Translations under genes and position numbers: made by a program
NCBI RefSeq assembly: GCF_003721435.2
Contig: NZ_CP054585.1
Location: 2,294,001-2,358,000 of the forward strand
Source of the DNA: Halorubrum sp. CBA1229
GTDB taxonomy: Archaea; Halobacteriota; Halobacteria; Halobacteriales; Haloferacaceae
Reading direction: 5' to 3'
DNA length: 64,000 nt
Part shown: one piece after another, positions 50,522-58,325 of the stretch
Layout: the number at the start of each line of letters is the position of its first letter
How positions within the stretch are numbered: the stretch's first letter is position 1
The notes under the pieces: generated by a model
Databases searched by the model: none
Seen by the model: only the letters and a program-made list of their open reading frames with translations
What the model was told of the DNA's origin: nothing

Positions 50522-51982
50522 ATGACACGTTCTCGGGCGCTCTCCCGCGTCCTCCTCGTGGTGCTCGTCGTCGCTCTCGCCGGGTGTGCGGGCGCGTCGT
50601 TCGGCGATCCGACGGCCACCGATCCGGCGTCTAGCGACGGGTCGGACGTCGCGACGGCGAACGGCTCCCTCGAAGTCCACTACATCAACGTCGGGCAGTC
50701 CGTGAGCACGCTCGTCGTCGGGCCGGACGGCGAGACGATGCTCGTCGACACGGGCCACTACAACGACGACGGGGAACACGTCCTCGAGTACCTCCGGACC
50801 CACGGCGTCGAGCGGATCGACCACCTCGTGACCTCGCACAACGACGCGGACCACATCGGCGGGAACGCGGCGATCATCGACTACTACGAGACCGAGGCCG
50901 ACGGGGTCGGCGCCGTCTACGACCCGGGGATCGCGGCGAGCACCCAGACGTACGGCGAGTACCTCGACGCGGTCGAGGAGCACGACGTGACGCTGTACGA
51001 GACGCGGGAGGGCGACGCGATCGACTTCGGCGAGGTCACCGTCGACGTGCTCGGTCCCCCCGAGCCGTACCTCGAGAACGAGGCCCGCAACGAGAACAGC
51101 ATCGTCCTCAAACTCACGCACGGCGAGACGAGCTTCATGCTGTCCGGCGACGCCGAGGACGACCAGGAGACGTACCTCGTCGAGACGTACGGCGAGGAGC
51201 TCCGGGCGACGGTTATGAAGGCGGGACACCACGGGTCGAGCAGCTCCTCGAGCGAGGCGTTCCTCGACGCGGTCGACCCGGAGGTCGCGGTCGTCTCGAG
51301 CGCCTACGACTCCCAGTACGGGCACCCGCACGAGGAGGTCCTCCGGCGCCTCGGCGACCGGTCGGTGCCGACGTACTGGACGGCGACGCACGGCGACGTC
51401 GTCTTCGTCAGCGACGGGACGATCGTCTCGATACGAACGCAGCGGGAGGCGCCGACGGAGCCGCAGTCGCTCCGCGACGGCGACCCGGTCGACCCCGGGA
51501 CGAGCGGCGACGCGGTGGAACGGGCACAGGTAACCGGTGACGGAGCCGTCGCCGTCACCGACGGCGGCGACGGCACAGATGACTCGGGCAGCGACGGCTC
51601 GGACGGTGACGGCTTGGACGGTGACGACGTGACGGCGGGGGACACGAACGGCACACTCGCGGTCGCGACGATCCACGCCGACGCCGAGGGCGACGACCGG
51701 GAGAACCTCAACGACGAGTACGTCGTCTTCGAGAACGCGGGGACGGAGACGCTCGACCTGTCGGGGTGGGCCGTCGAAGACGAGGCCGGGAAGCGGTACA
51801 GGGTCCCGGACGGCGTGACGCTCGCCCCCGACGAGACGCTGACGCTCAGGACGGGAAGCGGCACTGACACCGGAGACGAGCTCTACTGGGGCGCCGGCTC
51901 GCCGGTCTGGAACAACGGCGGTGACACGGTGATCGTCGAAAACGCTACCGGGGACCGCGTGCTAACGGAGTCGTACGAATGA
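50522..51982 (+). CDS. Secreted ComEC-like metallo-beta-lactamase lipoprotein with lamin-tail domain
   Basis: 486 residues. A lipobox VVALAGCAG at residues about 17-25 after a hydrophobic stretch indicates export and lipid anchoring at Cys 23. The MBL domain (about 50-310) has VGQSVSTLVVG, MLVDTGHYNDD, the metal motif TSHNDADHIGGN, FMLSGDAEDDQE and AGHHGSSSSSS, as in ComEC/Rec2 C-terminal nucleases. After an acidic linker comes a lamin-tail domain (about 375-486: NDEYVVFENAGTETLDLSGW, YWGAGSPVWNNGGDTVIV). It may process extracellular DNA. It overlaps the DUF3006-like gene by 4 nt (ATGA). Confidence 0.92.
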   Translation: MTRSRALSRVLLVVLVVALAGCAGASFGDPTATDPASSDGSDVATANGSLEVHYINVGQSVSTLVVGPDGETMLVDTGHYNDDGEHVLEYLRTHGVERIDHLVTSHNDADHIGGNAAIIDYYETEADGVGAVYDPGIAASTQTYGEYLDAVEEHDVTLYETREGDAIDFGEVTVDVLGPPEPYLENEARNENSIVLKLTHGETSFMLSGDAEDDQETYLVETYGEELRATVMKAGHHGSSSSSSEAFLDAVDPEVAVVSSAYDSQYGHPHEEVLRRLGDRSVPTYWTATHGDVVFVSDGTIVSIRTQREAPTEPQSLRDGDPVDPGTSGDAVERAQVTGDGAVAVTDGGDGTDDSGSDGSDGDGLDGDDVTAGDTNGTLAVATIHADAEGDDRENLNDEYVVFENAGTETLDLSGWAVEDEAGKRYRVPDGVTLAPDETLTLRTGSGTDTGDELYWGAGSPVWNNGGDTVIVENATGDRVLTESYE

Positions 51983-52275
51983 GCCGGATCGATCTCGCCG
52001 ACGGGACGTACACGGCGGTCGTCGACGCGATCGAAGACGGGCTCGCGACCGTCTTCTTCGAGCGCGACGGCGACGACGTGGGCGACGCCGTCCTCGACGC
52101 CGACCGGCTGCCTGACGAGGGCCGGCACGCGGACGCGATCTTGGACGTGCGGATCGAGGACGGGTCGATCGCGACCGCGACGTACGACCCCGACCTCACC
52201 GAGTCCCGTTCCGAGGCCGCCCAAGACCGGTTCGACCGGCTGTCCGAGCGGCCGCCGAAAGACGGTCGGGAATGA
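51979..52275 (+). CDS. DUF3006 family protein
   Basis: 98 residues, a small beta-rich protein: GTYTAVVDAIEDGLATVFFE, DDVGDAVLDADRLPDEGRHADAI, LDVRIEDGSIATATYD. This matches DUF3006, which in both bacteria and archaea typically neighbours or is fused with ComEC-like MBL proteins; the overlap with such a gene here supports a joint role, perhaps as an inhibitor or accessory. The ATG overlaps the TGA of the preceding gene by 4 nt. Confidence 0.9.
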   Translation: MSRIDLADGTYTAVVDAIEDGLATVFFERDGDDVGDAVLDADRLPDEGRHADAILDVRIEDGSIATATYDPDLTESRSEAAQDRFDRLSERPPKDGRE

Positions 52276-52390
52276 GACGACTGGGACCCGTTTCCGAACG
52301 GGTTGCCGCCACGAATCCCGATACCGATTCCCGCTGTATTTCTGCTGGTCGGATGCCGCCGACACCGGTGGCGACGGGTACGAGGATCTG

Positions 52391-52696
52391 GTGTCGCGGT
52401 CGCTATCGGGTGAACGGGCCCGGCGGCGGGCGCGGATAGCGTCGGGGACCGTCGACGAGATGGTCGAGGCCGGGACGCTTTCGGAGGCTGCCGGCGGGGA
52501 AGTGTACTGTTGGGGCGACGACGGTTCCTCTCGGGGAGACGGCGATTCCTGCGGAGAGACCGGTGAGGCTGGCGGCGAAGTCGTGGTGACGCACTGCCCG
52601 TTAGATGCGCCGGCGCTTCACCTGGTGAGTGCGGAGAGCGCGTCGAACGAGGTGAAGTTCAAGGCCGGAGCCGAGCTCTCGAGGAGCGTGAACTAG
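52391..52696 (+). pseudogene. Frame of uncertain status, probably the tail of a degraded gene
   Basis: A 101-codon frame starting at a possible GTG. The frame stays open upstream to at least 52262 without an ATG or convincing promoter. Segments such as IASGTVDEMVEAGTLSE, EVYCWG, VVVTHCPLDAPALHLVSAE and EVKFKAGAELSRSVN look protein-like, with Cys near each end and a Gly/Asp-rich middle. That suggests the C-terminal part of a larger gene whose front is lost. It is the only content of the 430-bp gap 52276-52707. I cannot name the family. Confidence 0.4.
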
Positions 52697-52707
52697 GCCG
52701 TCGCAGT

Positions 52708-53001
52708 TCAGCGATTCTCCCGCTGCTCCACCTTGTTCAGCTCGATCAGCAGCCGGAAGATCGCCTTCACGAGGTTGGCGTCGACGTCGAAGCGCTCGGC
52801 GTTCTCGCCGGCGCGCTCCATCACGCGCTCCTCCTGGCCCTCGTCGGTCGTCGGGAGGTCGCGCTCCTCTTTCACGGCCGCCACGGTGTCGGCGACGTAC
52901 GTCCGGCGGGCGATCAGTTCGACGATCTCTCGGTCGATGTCCTCGATCTCGCGTCGCAGTTCGTCGAGGCTCCGGTCCTCCGTGTTCGGTGTGTCACTCA
53001 T
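52708..53001 (-). CDS. Chorismate mutase, AroQ class
   Basis: 97 residues, all-helical, standard stand-alone length. LDELRREIEDIDREIVELIARRTYVADTVAAVKEER carries the conserved Arg, Lys and Glu ligands in spaced segments, and KAIFRLLIELNKVEQRENR ends it. It converts chorismate to prephenate for Phe and Tyr synthesis. The gene follows shikimate kinase by 15 bp on the same strand, forming a small aromatic-pathway operon. Confidence 0.95.
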   Translation of the reverse strand: MSDTPNTEDRSLDELRREIEDIDREIVELIARRTYVADTVAAVKEERDLPTTDEGQEERVMERAGENAERFDVDANLVKAIFRLLIELNKVEQRENR

Positions 53002-53016
53002 AGGTCGGTAGTGTGC

Positions 53017-53937
53017 TCATTCGACGGTCGCGCCGTCGTTTCGGGTGGTCGTTCGTCGCAGCGTTCCGGGCCGGTCGCCCCACGCGTCGGCGACCGCGTC
53101 GAGGTCGGTCTCGGGGTCGGTCGGGTCCGCGACCGCGACGACGCTCGGGCCGGTGCCCGACAGCGACACCCCGGTCGCGCGCGGCATCGCCTCGACCGCG
53201 GGGTCGGCGTCGAAGCCGAGCGCGGCCGAGAAGGCGAGCCCGTTGACGGTCATCGCCTCGGCGTACCGGCCGTCCAGCGCGAGGTCGGCGACCAGGTCCG
53301 CCATCGGCGCGACGGCCTCGCAGCGGGCCACGTCCGCGTCCGCGCTGTAGGCGCGCTCGGGCGGCGTCCAGACGAGAACGTCCCAGTCGACGGCCTCGCG
53401 CGACCGCAGCTCGTCGCTCGCGTTGTCGGTGACGGTCACGCCGCCGAGCATCGAGGCGGTGGCGTCGTCGAACGCGCCCGTGACCGTCACGCCCGCCTCG
53501 CGGGCGGCCCGCACGCCGAGCCGGCAGGCCTCCAGTCGCGTGACGTCGACGGACGAGCCCGCGGCGTGGGCGGTGTCGTCGGCGCCGCCCGCCTCGTCGC
53601 CCACCGTCAGTCCCAGCGCGTCGCAGGTCGCCAGCACGGTCGCGTTGGCGGCCGCGCTGGAGCTCTTGAGCCCCGCCGCGAGCGGCACGTCGCTGTCGGT
53701 CCGGACGGTGCCGCCCTCGCCGTCGCCCCACCGGTCGGTCGCGAGCGCGACGCAGCGCTCGATCAGGGCGGTGTCGGCGTCGGGGTCCTCGGCGATGGTC
53801 CCGTCCACGCCCTCGGCGGCCGGGTCGAGAGAGACGCTCGCGCGCGTCTCGACGTCGATGCCGAAGGCCGCGCCGGTGCCCGTCGCGAGCGCGTTCAACA
53901 CGGTGCCAGCGCCGAGCGCGGCCGCCCGTCCCTCCAT
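53017..53937 (-). CDS. aroK: Shikimate kinase, archaeal GHMP type
   Basis: 306 residues of the GHMP superfamily that replaces bacterial AroK in archaea. Motif 1 GAGTVLNALATGTGAAFGID at the N-terminus, ATP-binding motif PLAAGLKSSSAAANA near residue 84, and the C-terminal VSLSGTGPSVVAVAD. It phosphorylates shikimate ahead of chorismate formation. I take the ATG at 53937 (MEGRAAALGAG) rather than the upstream alternative at 53979, which would read into the tandem repeat. First gene of the operon with chorismate mutase. Confidence 0.95.
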   Translation of the reverse strand: MEGRAAALGAGTVLNALATGTGAAFGIDVETRASVSLDPAAEGVDGTIAEDPDADTALIERCVALATDRWGDGEGGTVRTDSDVPLAAGLKSSSAAANATVLATCDALGLTVGDEAGGADDTAHAAGSSVDVTRLEACRLGVRAAREAGVTVTGAFDDATASMLGGVTVTDNASDELRSREAVDWDVLVWTPPERAYSADADVARCEAVAPMADLVADLALDGRYAEAMTVNGLAFSAALGFDADPAVEAMPRATGVSLSGTGPSVVAVADPTDPETDLDAVADAWGDRPGTLRRTTTRNDGATVE

Positions 53938-53970
53938 GCACTCACGGCTCGCGAGCGCGGACAAAGAGGT

Positions 53971-54039
53971 AGCGATCACGGCGAGACTCTCGGAGCGATC
54001 ACGGTGAGACCCTCGGGGCGATCACGGCGAGACCCTCGG
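53971..54039. repeat. aroK: Three 23-bp tandem repeats before aroK
   Basis: Units of the form GCGATCACGGCGAGACCCTCGG repeat at 53971-53993, 53994-54016 and 54017-54039, immediately upstream of the aroK start. The number of copies could alter promoter spacing: a minus-strand TATA-like TTTAAATA sits at about 54079-54087. Confidence 0.75.
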
Positions 54040-54082
54040 CGCCACGGCCCCCGCGCGCCGCGACAGGCCGAGGGACCGATAT

Positions 54083-54706
54083 TTAAACCGGATCGGCCGT
54101 TCGAACCGCGGCGTCGACCTCATACCAGTCCACGTCGGCCAGGACGTTCGTCTCTCGGCTCCGGAACGTGATCGAGACGTCGAAGCGACGCGTCCCGTCG
54201 TCGAACCGGTTCCCCGACGTGAACCGGCGGGTGACGTACGCGCCGCCGACCGAGTCGCCCTTCGTTGAGTTCGGAGGAGCCGGGTACGCGTCGACGCGGA
54301 GCTCGACCGTCCCGTAGGTGAACCGTCCCCTGTTCTCGACGGCGAGCCGCGCGTCGACGGTCGTCTCGTACCCGTCGTCGGTCACGTCGCGCACGTCGAC
54401 GCTCGTGACGACGAGCCCGGAGCCGTCCGGCCCGACCTCGTCGGGGGCCGGCTCGTCGTCGGTCTGTTCGGCGGTCGCCTCGTCGGTCGTCGAGTCGTCT
54501 CCCGACGCCTCGTCTCCCGCAGACTCCTCGCTCTCTGCGGGCGCCTCGCCCCCCGCGGACTCCTCGCCTCCGGGACCGTCGGCGTCCTCGCTCTCGCCGC
54601 CGGCCCCGCTTCCGGCCGCGCTCTCGTCGGACTCCACGAGACAGCCGGCGAGCAGGCCGGGGGCGGCCGCGGCGAGCAGCCGCCGCCGGGAGAGCGAGCG
54701 CCTCAT
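54083..54706 (-). CDS. Secreted lipoprotein, unknown function
   Basis: 207 residues. The N-terminus RRSLSRRRLLAAAAPGLLAGCLV has twin arginines and a lipobox ending in Cys (residue 22), so Tat export and lipid attachment are likely. A long Glu/Asp/Ser/Ala linker (about 28-85) leads to a beta-sandwich-like C-terminal domain (VVTSVDVRDVTDDGYETTV, RLAVENRGRFTYGTVELRVDAYP, ISITFRSRETN pattern), like FxLYD/DUF-type extracellular modules. The function is unknown. Confidence 0.82.
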   Translation of the reverse strand: MRRSLSRRRLLAAAAPGLLAGCLVESDESAAGSGAGGESEDADGPGGEESAGGEAPAESEESAGDEASGDDSTTDEATAEQTDDEPAPDEVGPDGSGLVVTSVDVRDVTDDGYETTVDARLAVENRGRFTYGTVELRVDAYPAPPNSTKGDSVGGAYVTRRFTSGNRFDDGTRRFDVSITFRSRETNVLADVDWYEVDAAVRTADPV

Positions 54707-54758
54707 GGACTCCTCCTCGGCGCCGCGCGACCTAAAGGTGGGCTCCGGCTCACGTCGG

Positions 54759-55220
54759 TCACCCCGTCACCGACCCGAGCGCGCCGGTCGCCGCGCCGAC
54801 GACGGCGGCGACGACCGCGGTCGTGAGGAGCGGTCCGAACGCGTCGGCAATCCCGTGCGCCTGCGTCGCGGCCTCGCCCTGCGAGGCGACGACGAGCACG
54901 ACAACGACGATTCCGTAGACGAGCGCGCCGATCCCGCCGCCGATCCCGGAGGTGGCGGCCGCTTCCTGCACGTCGTACGCCCGCGACCCGAAGAGCACGC
55001 CGAGCACGCCCGCGAGGAGCGGCGCGCCGACCAGGGCGGTCGCCGTGACTGCGAGGTACGACTGCGCGACGAACACCGGGCCGAACCGCGCGGTCTCGCC
55101 GGTCGCGGCGGTCGCGAGCGCTGTCTCGGCCCAGCCCGTTCCTACTGCGGCGACGAGGCCGACGCCGACGCCGACCACCGCGAACACCGCCGCCGTGAGA
55201 CCGACGCCGTTCGCGTTCAT
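54759..55220 (-). CDS. Four-TM membrane protein, unknown
   Basis: 153 residues with four helices (about 7-27, 48-70, 88-108, 128-148) and short loops rich in Gly/Ala. No family motif is recognised. The ATG at 55220 overlaps by one base the stop of the upstream lipoprotein gene, so the two are co-transcribed and may form a membrane-lipoprotein pair. Confidence 0.8.
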   Translation of the reverse strand: MNANGVGLTAAVFAVVGVGVGLVAAVGTGWAETALATAATGETARFGPVFVAQSYLAVTATALVGAPLLAGVLGVLFGSRAYDVQEAAATSGIGGGIGALVYGIVVVVLVVASQGEAATQAHGIADAFGPLLTTAVVAAVVGAATGALGSVTG

Positions 55221-56554
55221 CAGGCCACCACCCATCCGTCGGCCAGTCGGCCCTGCCACCCGGTGCGTTCCTCCCACGCGTCCCCGGAGAACCCGGTCGC
55301 GAGAAGGAACTCGCCGGCCCGCACGACGTAGCCGTACTGGATCCCGGCGTGCTCGTCGAAGCCGTAGCGCTCGCCCTCGGCCTCGTCGTGGTAGAGCCGG
55401 TACCAGCGAGCGGGGCCGTCGTCGGTCGAGCCGTCGGCGTCGCCATCGCTCGACTCGTTCCCGGAGAAGTCCGACCCCGCGGCGGTCGCGTCGGGATCGA
55501 TCGGCGCGCGCCCCTCCGTCGACGCGTCGTCGAGGACCGACGCCAGCCGATCGCTCGCCGTCTCGCCGTCCGGGTAGCGCTGCACGTACAGCGGCGTCCC
55601 GTCGAGCTCGTGGGCCCATCCCTCGAACGTCTCGCTCGGGCGGTTGCCCGCTGGCGGGCGGGTCGCGAACGCGACGAACAGCTCCTCGGTCCGGTCCGCG
55701 GGACGGGGGACCGGCCCCAACCGGGCGCGGAGCTCCTCGCGGCGGTCCGGACCGAAGGCGCCCCCGTAGATCTGCGGGATTCGGGAGCGGTCGAACCGGT
55801 CGTCGTCGTACGGCTCGTGCGCGAACGCCGCGAACCCGCGACTCGCGAGCGCGACCTCGACGAACGCCCCCCCTCGGACCCTCCGCCGGCGGTCGTCGCC
55901 CTCCGGCAGGGGGTACAGCAGCCGGTCGAGCAGGCGGTTGTGGATCGGGTCCCGGGAGAACGCCTCCGCGACGTAGGTCGCGGTGCCGATCCCGGCGAAC
56001 CCGCGGCGCATGCGGTCGAGCTCCTCTAGGAACCGGTCCACGTCGTTCCGGGGGGCGACCGTCCGGAGCTCCTCGACGTGGCGCCGCGCCCGCCCGCGGA
56101 TCAGTGCCTCCGGGTAGAAGTGCGGCTCCAGCGCGTCGCCGGCGCGCTCTGCGGCGTCGCGTCCGGCGGCGTCCAGCCGGTCGGCCATCGCGAGGGTCAC
56201 CGCGCCGCTCTCGTCGGCCTCCGCCCTGACGGCGTCGATCTCGGCGACCACGTCGGCGATCGCGTCCCGGTAGGTCGCGACCGCGTCGGGGTACTCGGTC
56301 GCGAACCAGACGGCGTCGTCGACGACGTTCCGGGTCGCGGTCGCGAGCGGCTCGTTCAGGACCGGATCGGGGTCATCGAGCTCGTCTCCGTTCTCGTCGC
56401 CGTCGTCCCCGTCGCTCCCGTCGCCGCCCGCGTCCGGAGGGCCCTCGTCCGGGGCCGCGTCGGGATACTCGACGCCCTGCACGCCGAGACACCCCGCCGC
56501 CCCGGCGGCGAGCCCGACGCCGGCGCCCAACAGCCCCCGTCGCGTCCGTTGCAT
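55220..56554 (-). CDS. Large secreted lipoprotein, unknown function
   Basis: 444 residues. RTRRGLLGAGVGLAAGAAGCLGV (broken into Tat-like RTRRGLLG and a lipobox AAGC with Cys 22) gives an exported, lipid-anchored protein. An acidic linker (about 30-65) precedes a helical region (70-200) and a mixed C-terminal domain with EELFVAFATRPPAGN, PLYVQRYPDGETAS and GYVVRAGEFLLATGFSGDAW. No enzyme motif is seen. It is the first gene of a pair with the four-TM protein. Confidence 0.82.
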   Translation of the reverse strand: MQRTRRGLLGAGVGLAAGAAGCLGVQGVEYPDAAPDEGPPDAGGDGSDGDDGDENGDELDDPDPVLNEPLATATRNVVDDAVWFATEYPDAVATYRDAIADVVAEIDAVRAEADESGAVTLAMADRLDAAGRDAAERAGDALEPHFYPEALIRGRARRHVEELRTVAPRNDVDRFLEELDRMRRGFAGIGTATYVAEAFSRDPIHNRLLDRLLYPLPEGDDRRRRVRGGAFVEVALASRGFAAFAHEPYDDDRFDRSRIPQIYGGAFGPDRREELRARLGPVPRPADRTEELFVAFATRPPAGNRPSETFEGWAHELDGTPLYVQRYPDGETASDRLASVLDDASTEGRAPIDPDATAAGSDFSGNESSDGDADGSTDDGPARWYRLYHDEAEGERYGFDEHAGIQYGYVVRAGEFLLATGFSGDAWEERTGWQGRLADGWVVA

Positions 56555-56692
56555 GGGATACCCTCCCGTCGGCGGGGACTTAAATGTGCCATGCCCGATT
56601 CTCGCGACTGAGGGCGGCGCCGCGCGTCGCCGCGGACCGTCCGGCCGCCGCCGAGCGCGCCCCTTTTGAGGCGGGCGGCCCGAGCGACGCGT

Positions 56693-57151
56693 ATGTCAGC
56701 GCCTTCACGCAGCGACGTCCCGCCGACGTCGATCGGGATCGACCTCCGCGAGGAGGGAGTCGTCGTCGAGTACCTCGACGGCCGGACGACCCTCTACCGC
56801 GGCGCCCCGGACGCGGTCGAGGGGTCGGTGACCGCCGGTCCCGGCAAGGAGACCCACGTGCTCGTCACCGACCCGACCGAGACCGAGGGCGTGATGACGT
56901 ACGTCAACGACTACAACACCGACGACGAGATTCTGGAGGACTCCGGCGTCGGGCGCGTCATGGTCGAGGAGGGAGAGCGGGAAGAGGTGTTCCCCGGCGT
57001 GATCGTCGGCCGGACCGATCAGCGCAACGAGGTGGTCGCGGACCCCGAGATCGCCGGCGGCCGCGTGTTCGTCTTCGTCGAGGACGGCTGGACCGAGGGG
57101 AGCTTCGAGATCGTCGAGGGCCCCGAGGACGGCCTCGACGCGCACCGATGA
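56693..57151 (+). CDS. DUF5796-like haloarchaeal protein
   Basis: 152 residues, beta-rich: VPPTSIGIDLREEGVVVEYL, DGRTTLYRGAPDAVEGSVTA, GKETHVLVTDPTETEGVMTY, then VFPGVIVGRTDQRNEVVADP. I recall this as DUF5796; it has no known role. The ATG at 56693 is chosen over one at 56666 because the added nine residues (MRRAARATR) are atypical. Confidence 0.82.
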   Translation: MSAPSRSDVPPTSIGIDLREEGVVVEYLDGRTTLYRGAPDAVEGSVTAGPGKETHVLVTDPTETEGVMTYVNDYNTDDEILEDSGVGRVMVEEGEREEVFPGVIVGRTDQRNEVVADPEIAGGRVFVFVEDGWTEGSFEIVEGPEDGLDAHR

Positions 57152-57188
57152 GTGCCGCGCCGACCGCGACGTCGGCGACTCCGACCCG

Positions 57189-57428
57189 ATGAGCCTCGCG
57201 AAGCCCTGGCGCGACCTCGATCGCTCGACGGTCGGGAGCGCGCCGAATCGGTACGGGCTGTACGAGCTGGGCGACGCCGACGGCGACACGATCGGATTCG
57301 GCACGGGGGTCCTCCGGGACGAGCTGAAGGAAGCGCTGGCGTACGGCGACGCGGAGCGGGTGCGGTGGGAGCTCGCGGACTCGGCCGAGCACGCGGAGCG
57401 ACTGCTCGCGGAGCACGTCGAGGAGTGA
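57189..57428 (+). CDS. Small haloarchaeal protein (GIY-YIG-like strand order)
   Basis: 79 residues. RYGLYELGDADGDTIGFGTG resembles the first strands of GIY-YIG folds, followed by LRDELKEALAYGDAERVRWEL and a helix. It is too short for a nuclease and lacks the catalytic Arg/Glu pair that I could point to. It lies 37 bp after the DUF5796-like gene on the same strand, probably co-transcribed. Confidence 0.75.
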   Translation: MSLAKPWRDLDRSTVGSAPNRYGLYELGDADGDTIGFGTGVLRDELKEALAYGDAERVRWELADSAEHAERLLAEHVEE

Positions 57429-57530
57429 GTCGGCGAGGCGTTCCGAGCCGCCGACCGGCCCGGGCCGGCGGGACGGCCCGCACTCGTCGGGACCGACAGA
57501 CGAAAGTCCCGCGGTCGCCGAGGGTAAGAC

Positions 57531-57881
57531 ATGAGCGAGGAGGCGGACGCCGACGACGAGGTGTTGCGCGCGAGCGACATCGGCGGCGAGGGGCCGCCGG
57601 TCGAGGAGAAGCCGTACAAGATCGTCTTCGAGGCGAACAAGTGCTTCGGGGCCGGGAAGTGCGCCGAGGTCGGCGACAACTGGGAGATGGACATCCAGAG
57701 CGGGATGGCGAAGCCGCGGTCGTACTACATCGGCGAGGACGAACTGTCGGAGAACGTGCGGGCCGCCGAGGTCTGTCCCGCGAAGAAGGACCAGGGGGTC
57801 ATTCACGTCGTCGACCGGCGCACCGATAAGGAGATCGCGCCCGACCCGCACGGGGACGGGACGCTCTCCGTCGACTGGTAG
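57531..57881 (+). CDS. Single-cluster ferredoxin, probably 3Fe-4S type
   Basis: 116 residues. The cluster motif is NKCFGAGKCAEV (C-x5-C, Cys near 38 and 44) with the last ligand in AAEVCPAKKDQGVI (near 83). The C-x5-C spacing with a later C-P is that of monocluster ferredoxins serving cytochrome P450s and related enzymes, though a 4Fe-4S form is possible. Acidic extensions on both ends are halophilic. It is a likely electron donor; the partner is unknown. Confidence 0.88.
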   Translation: MSEEADADDEVLRASDIGGEGPPVEEKPYKIVFEANKCFGAGKCAEVGDNWEMDIQSGMAKPRSYYIGEDELSENVRAAEVCPAKKDQGVIHVVDRRTDKEIAPDPHGDGTLSVDW

Positions 57882-57960
57882 CCCGGGGGTGTTCGGTCGA
57901 CGCCCGGCGGCGGCGCACATCCGAAAGGCGTTTCACCCCGCCGCCGGAACCGAAATCCGG

Positions 57961-58045
57961 GCGGGGGTGGCTGAGCCTGGCCAAAAGCGGCGGACTTAAG
58001 ATCCGCTCCTGTAGAGGTTCGAGGGTTCGAATCCCTTCCCCCGCA
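57961..58045 (+). tRNA. tRNA-Leu (anticodon TAA)
   Basis: 85 nt. The acceptor GCGGGGG pairs with CCCCCGC and A is the discriminator, as in leucine tRNAs. The anticodon loop CTTAAGA gives anticodon TAA for UUA codons. A long variable arm (class II) and T-arm GAGGG-TTCGAAT-CCCTT are present. No intron and no encoded CCA. Confidence 0.96.
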
Positions 58046-58300
58046 CTCCTGCGGCGCTCACACATCGTGAGCGCCGCGGCTCGGATCGAAGGGATTCGAA
58101 GCAGGGAACGGAGCGAGCGCAGCGAGCGGAGTGAGTGAGGTTCGAATCCCTTCCCCCGCACTCCTGCGGCGAGCAGTTCGCGAGCCGCAGGATTTCGATA
58201 AGGAAGGATTCGGACCAGAGAGGTCGCGCGCAGCGAGCGGAGTGAGTGAGGTTCGAATCCCTTCCTCCGCATGCTGTCGCGAGCACTCCGCGAGCGACAG
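58046..58300 (+). repeat. Partial tRNA-Leu 3'-end copies, each followed by a hairpin
   Basis: After the tRNA comes a hairpin with 11-bp arms (58051-58061 and 58067-58077). A copy of the T-loop/acceptor end, GGTTCGAATCCCTTCCCCCG, lies at about 58139-58160 and is followed by a hairpin (CCTGCGGC/GCCGCAGG, near 58163-58191). A second copy at 58250-58271 (one base changed) is followed by CTGTCGC/GCGACAG (58273-58279 and 58294-58300). A purine-rich block CAGCGAGCGGAGTGAGTGAG precedes both copies (58120 and 58231). The region before the MoaD-like gene holds no other gene. Confidence 0.85.
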
Positions 58301-58325
58301 GGGCCGGTTCGGTTTATAAGACCCA

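Noticed and set aside
58120-58300. CRISPR-like repeats after tRNA-Leu
   Set aside because: Only three units, derived from the tRNA end, with 111-bp period and hairpins; no spacer-repeat regularity and no cas genes.
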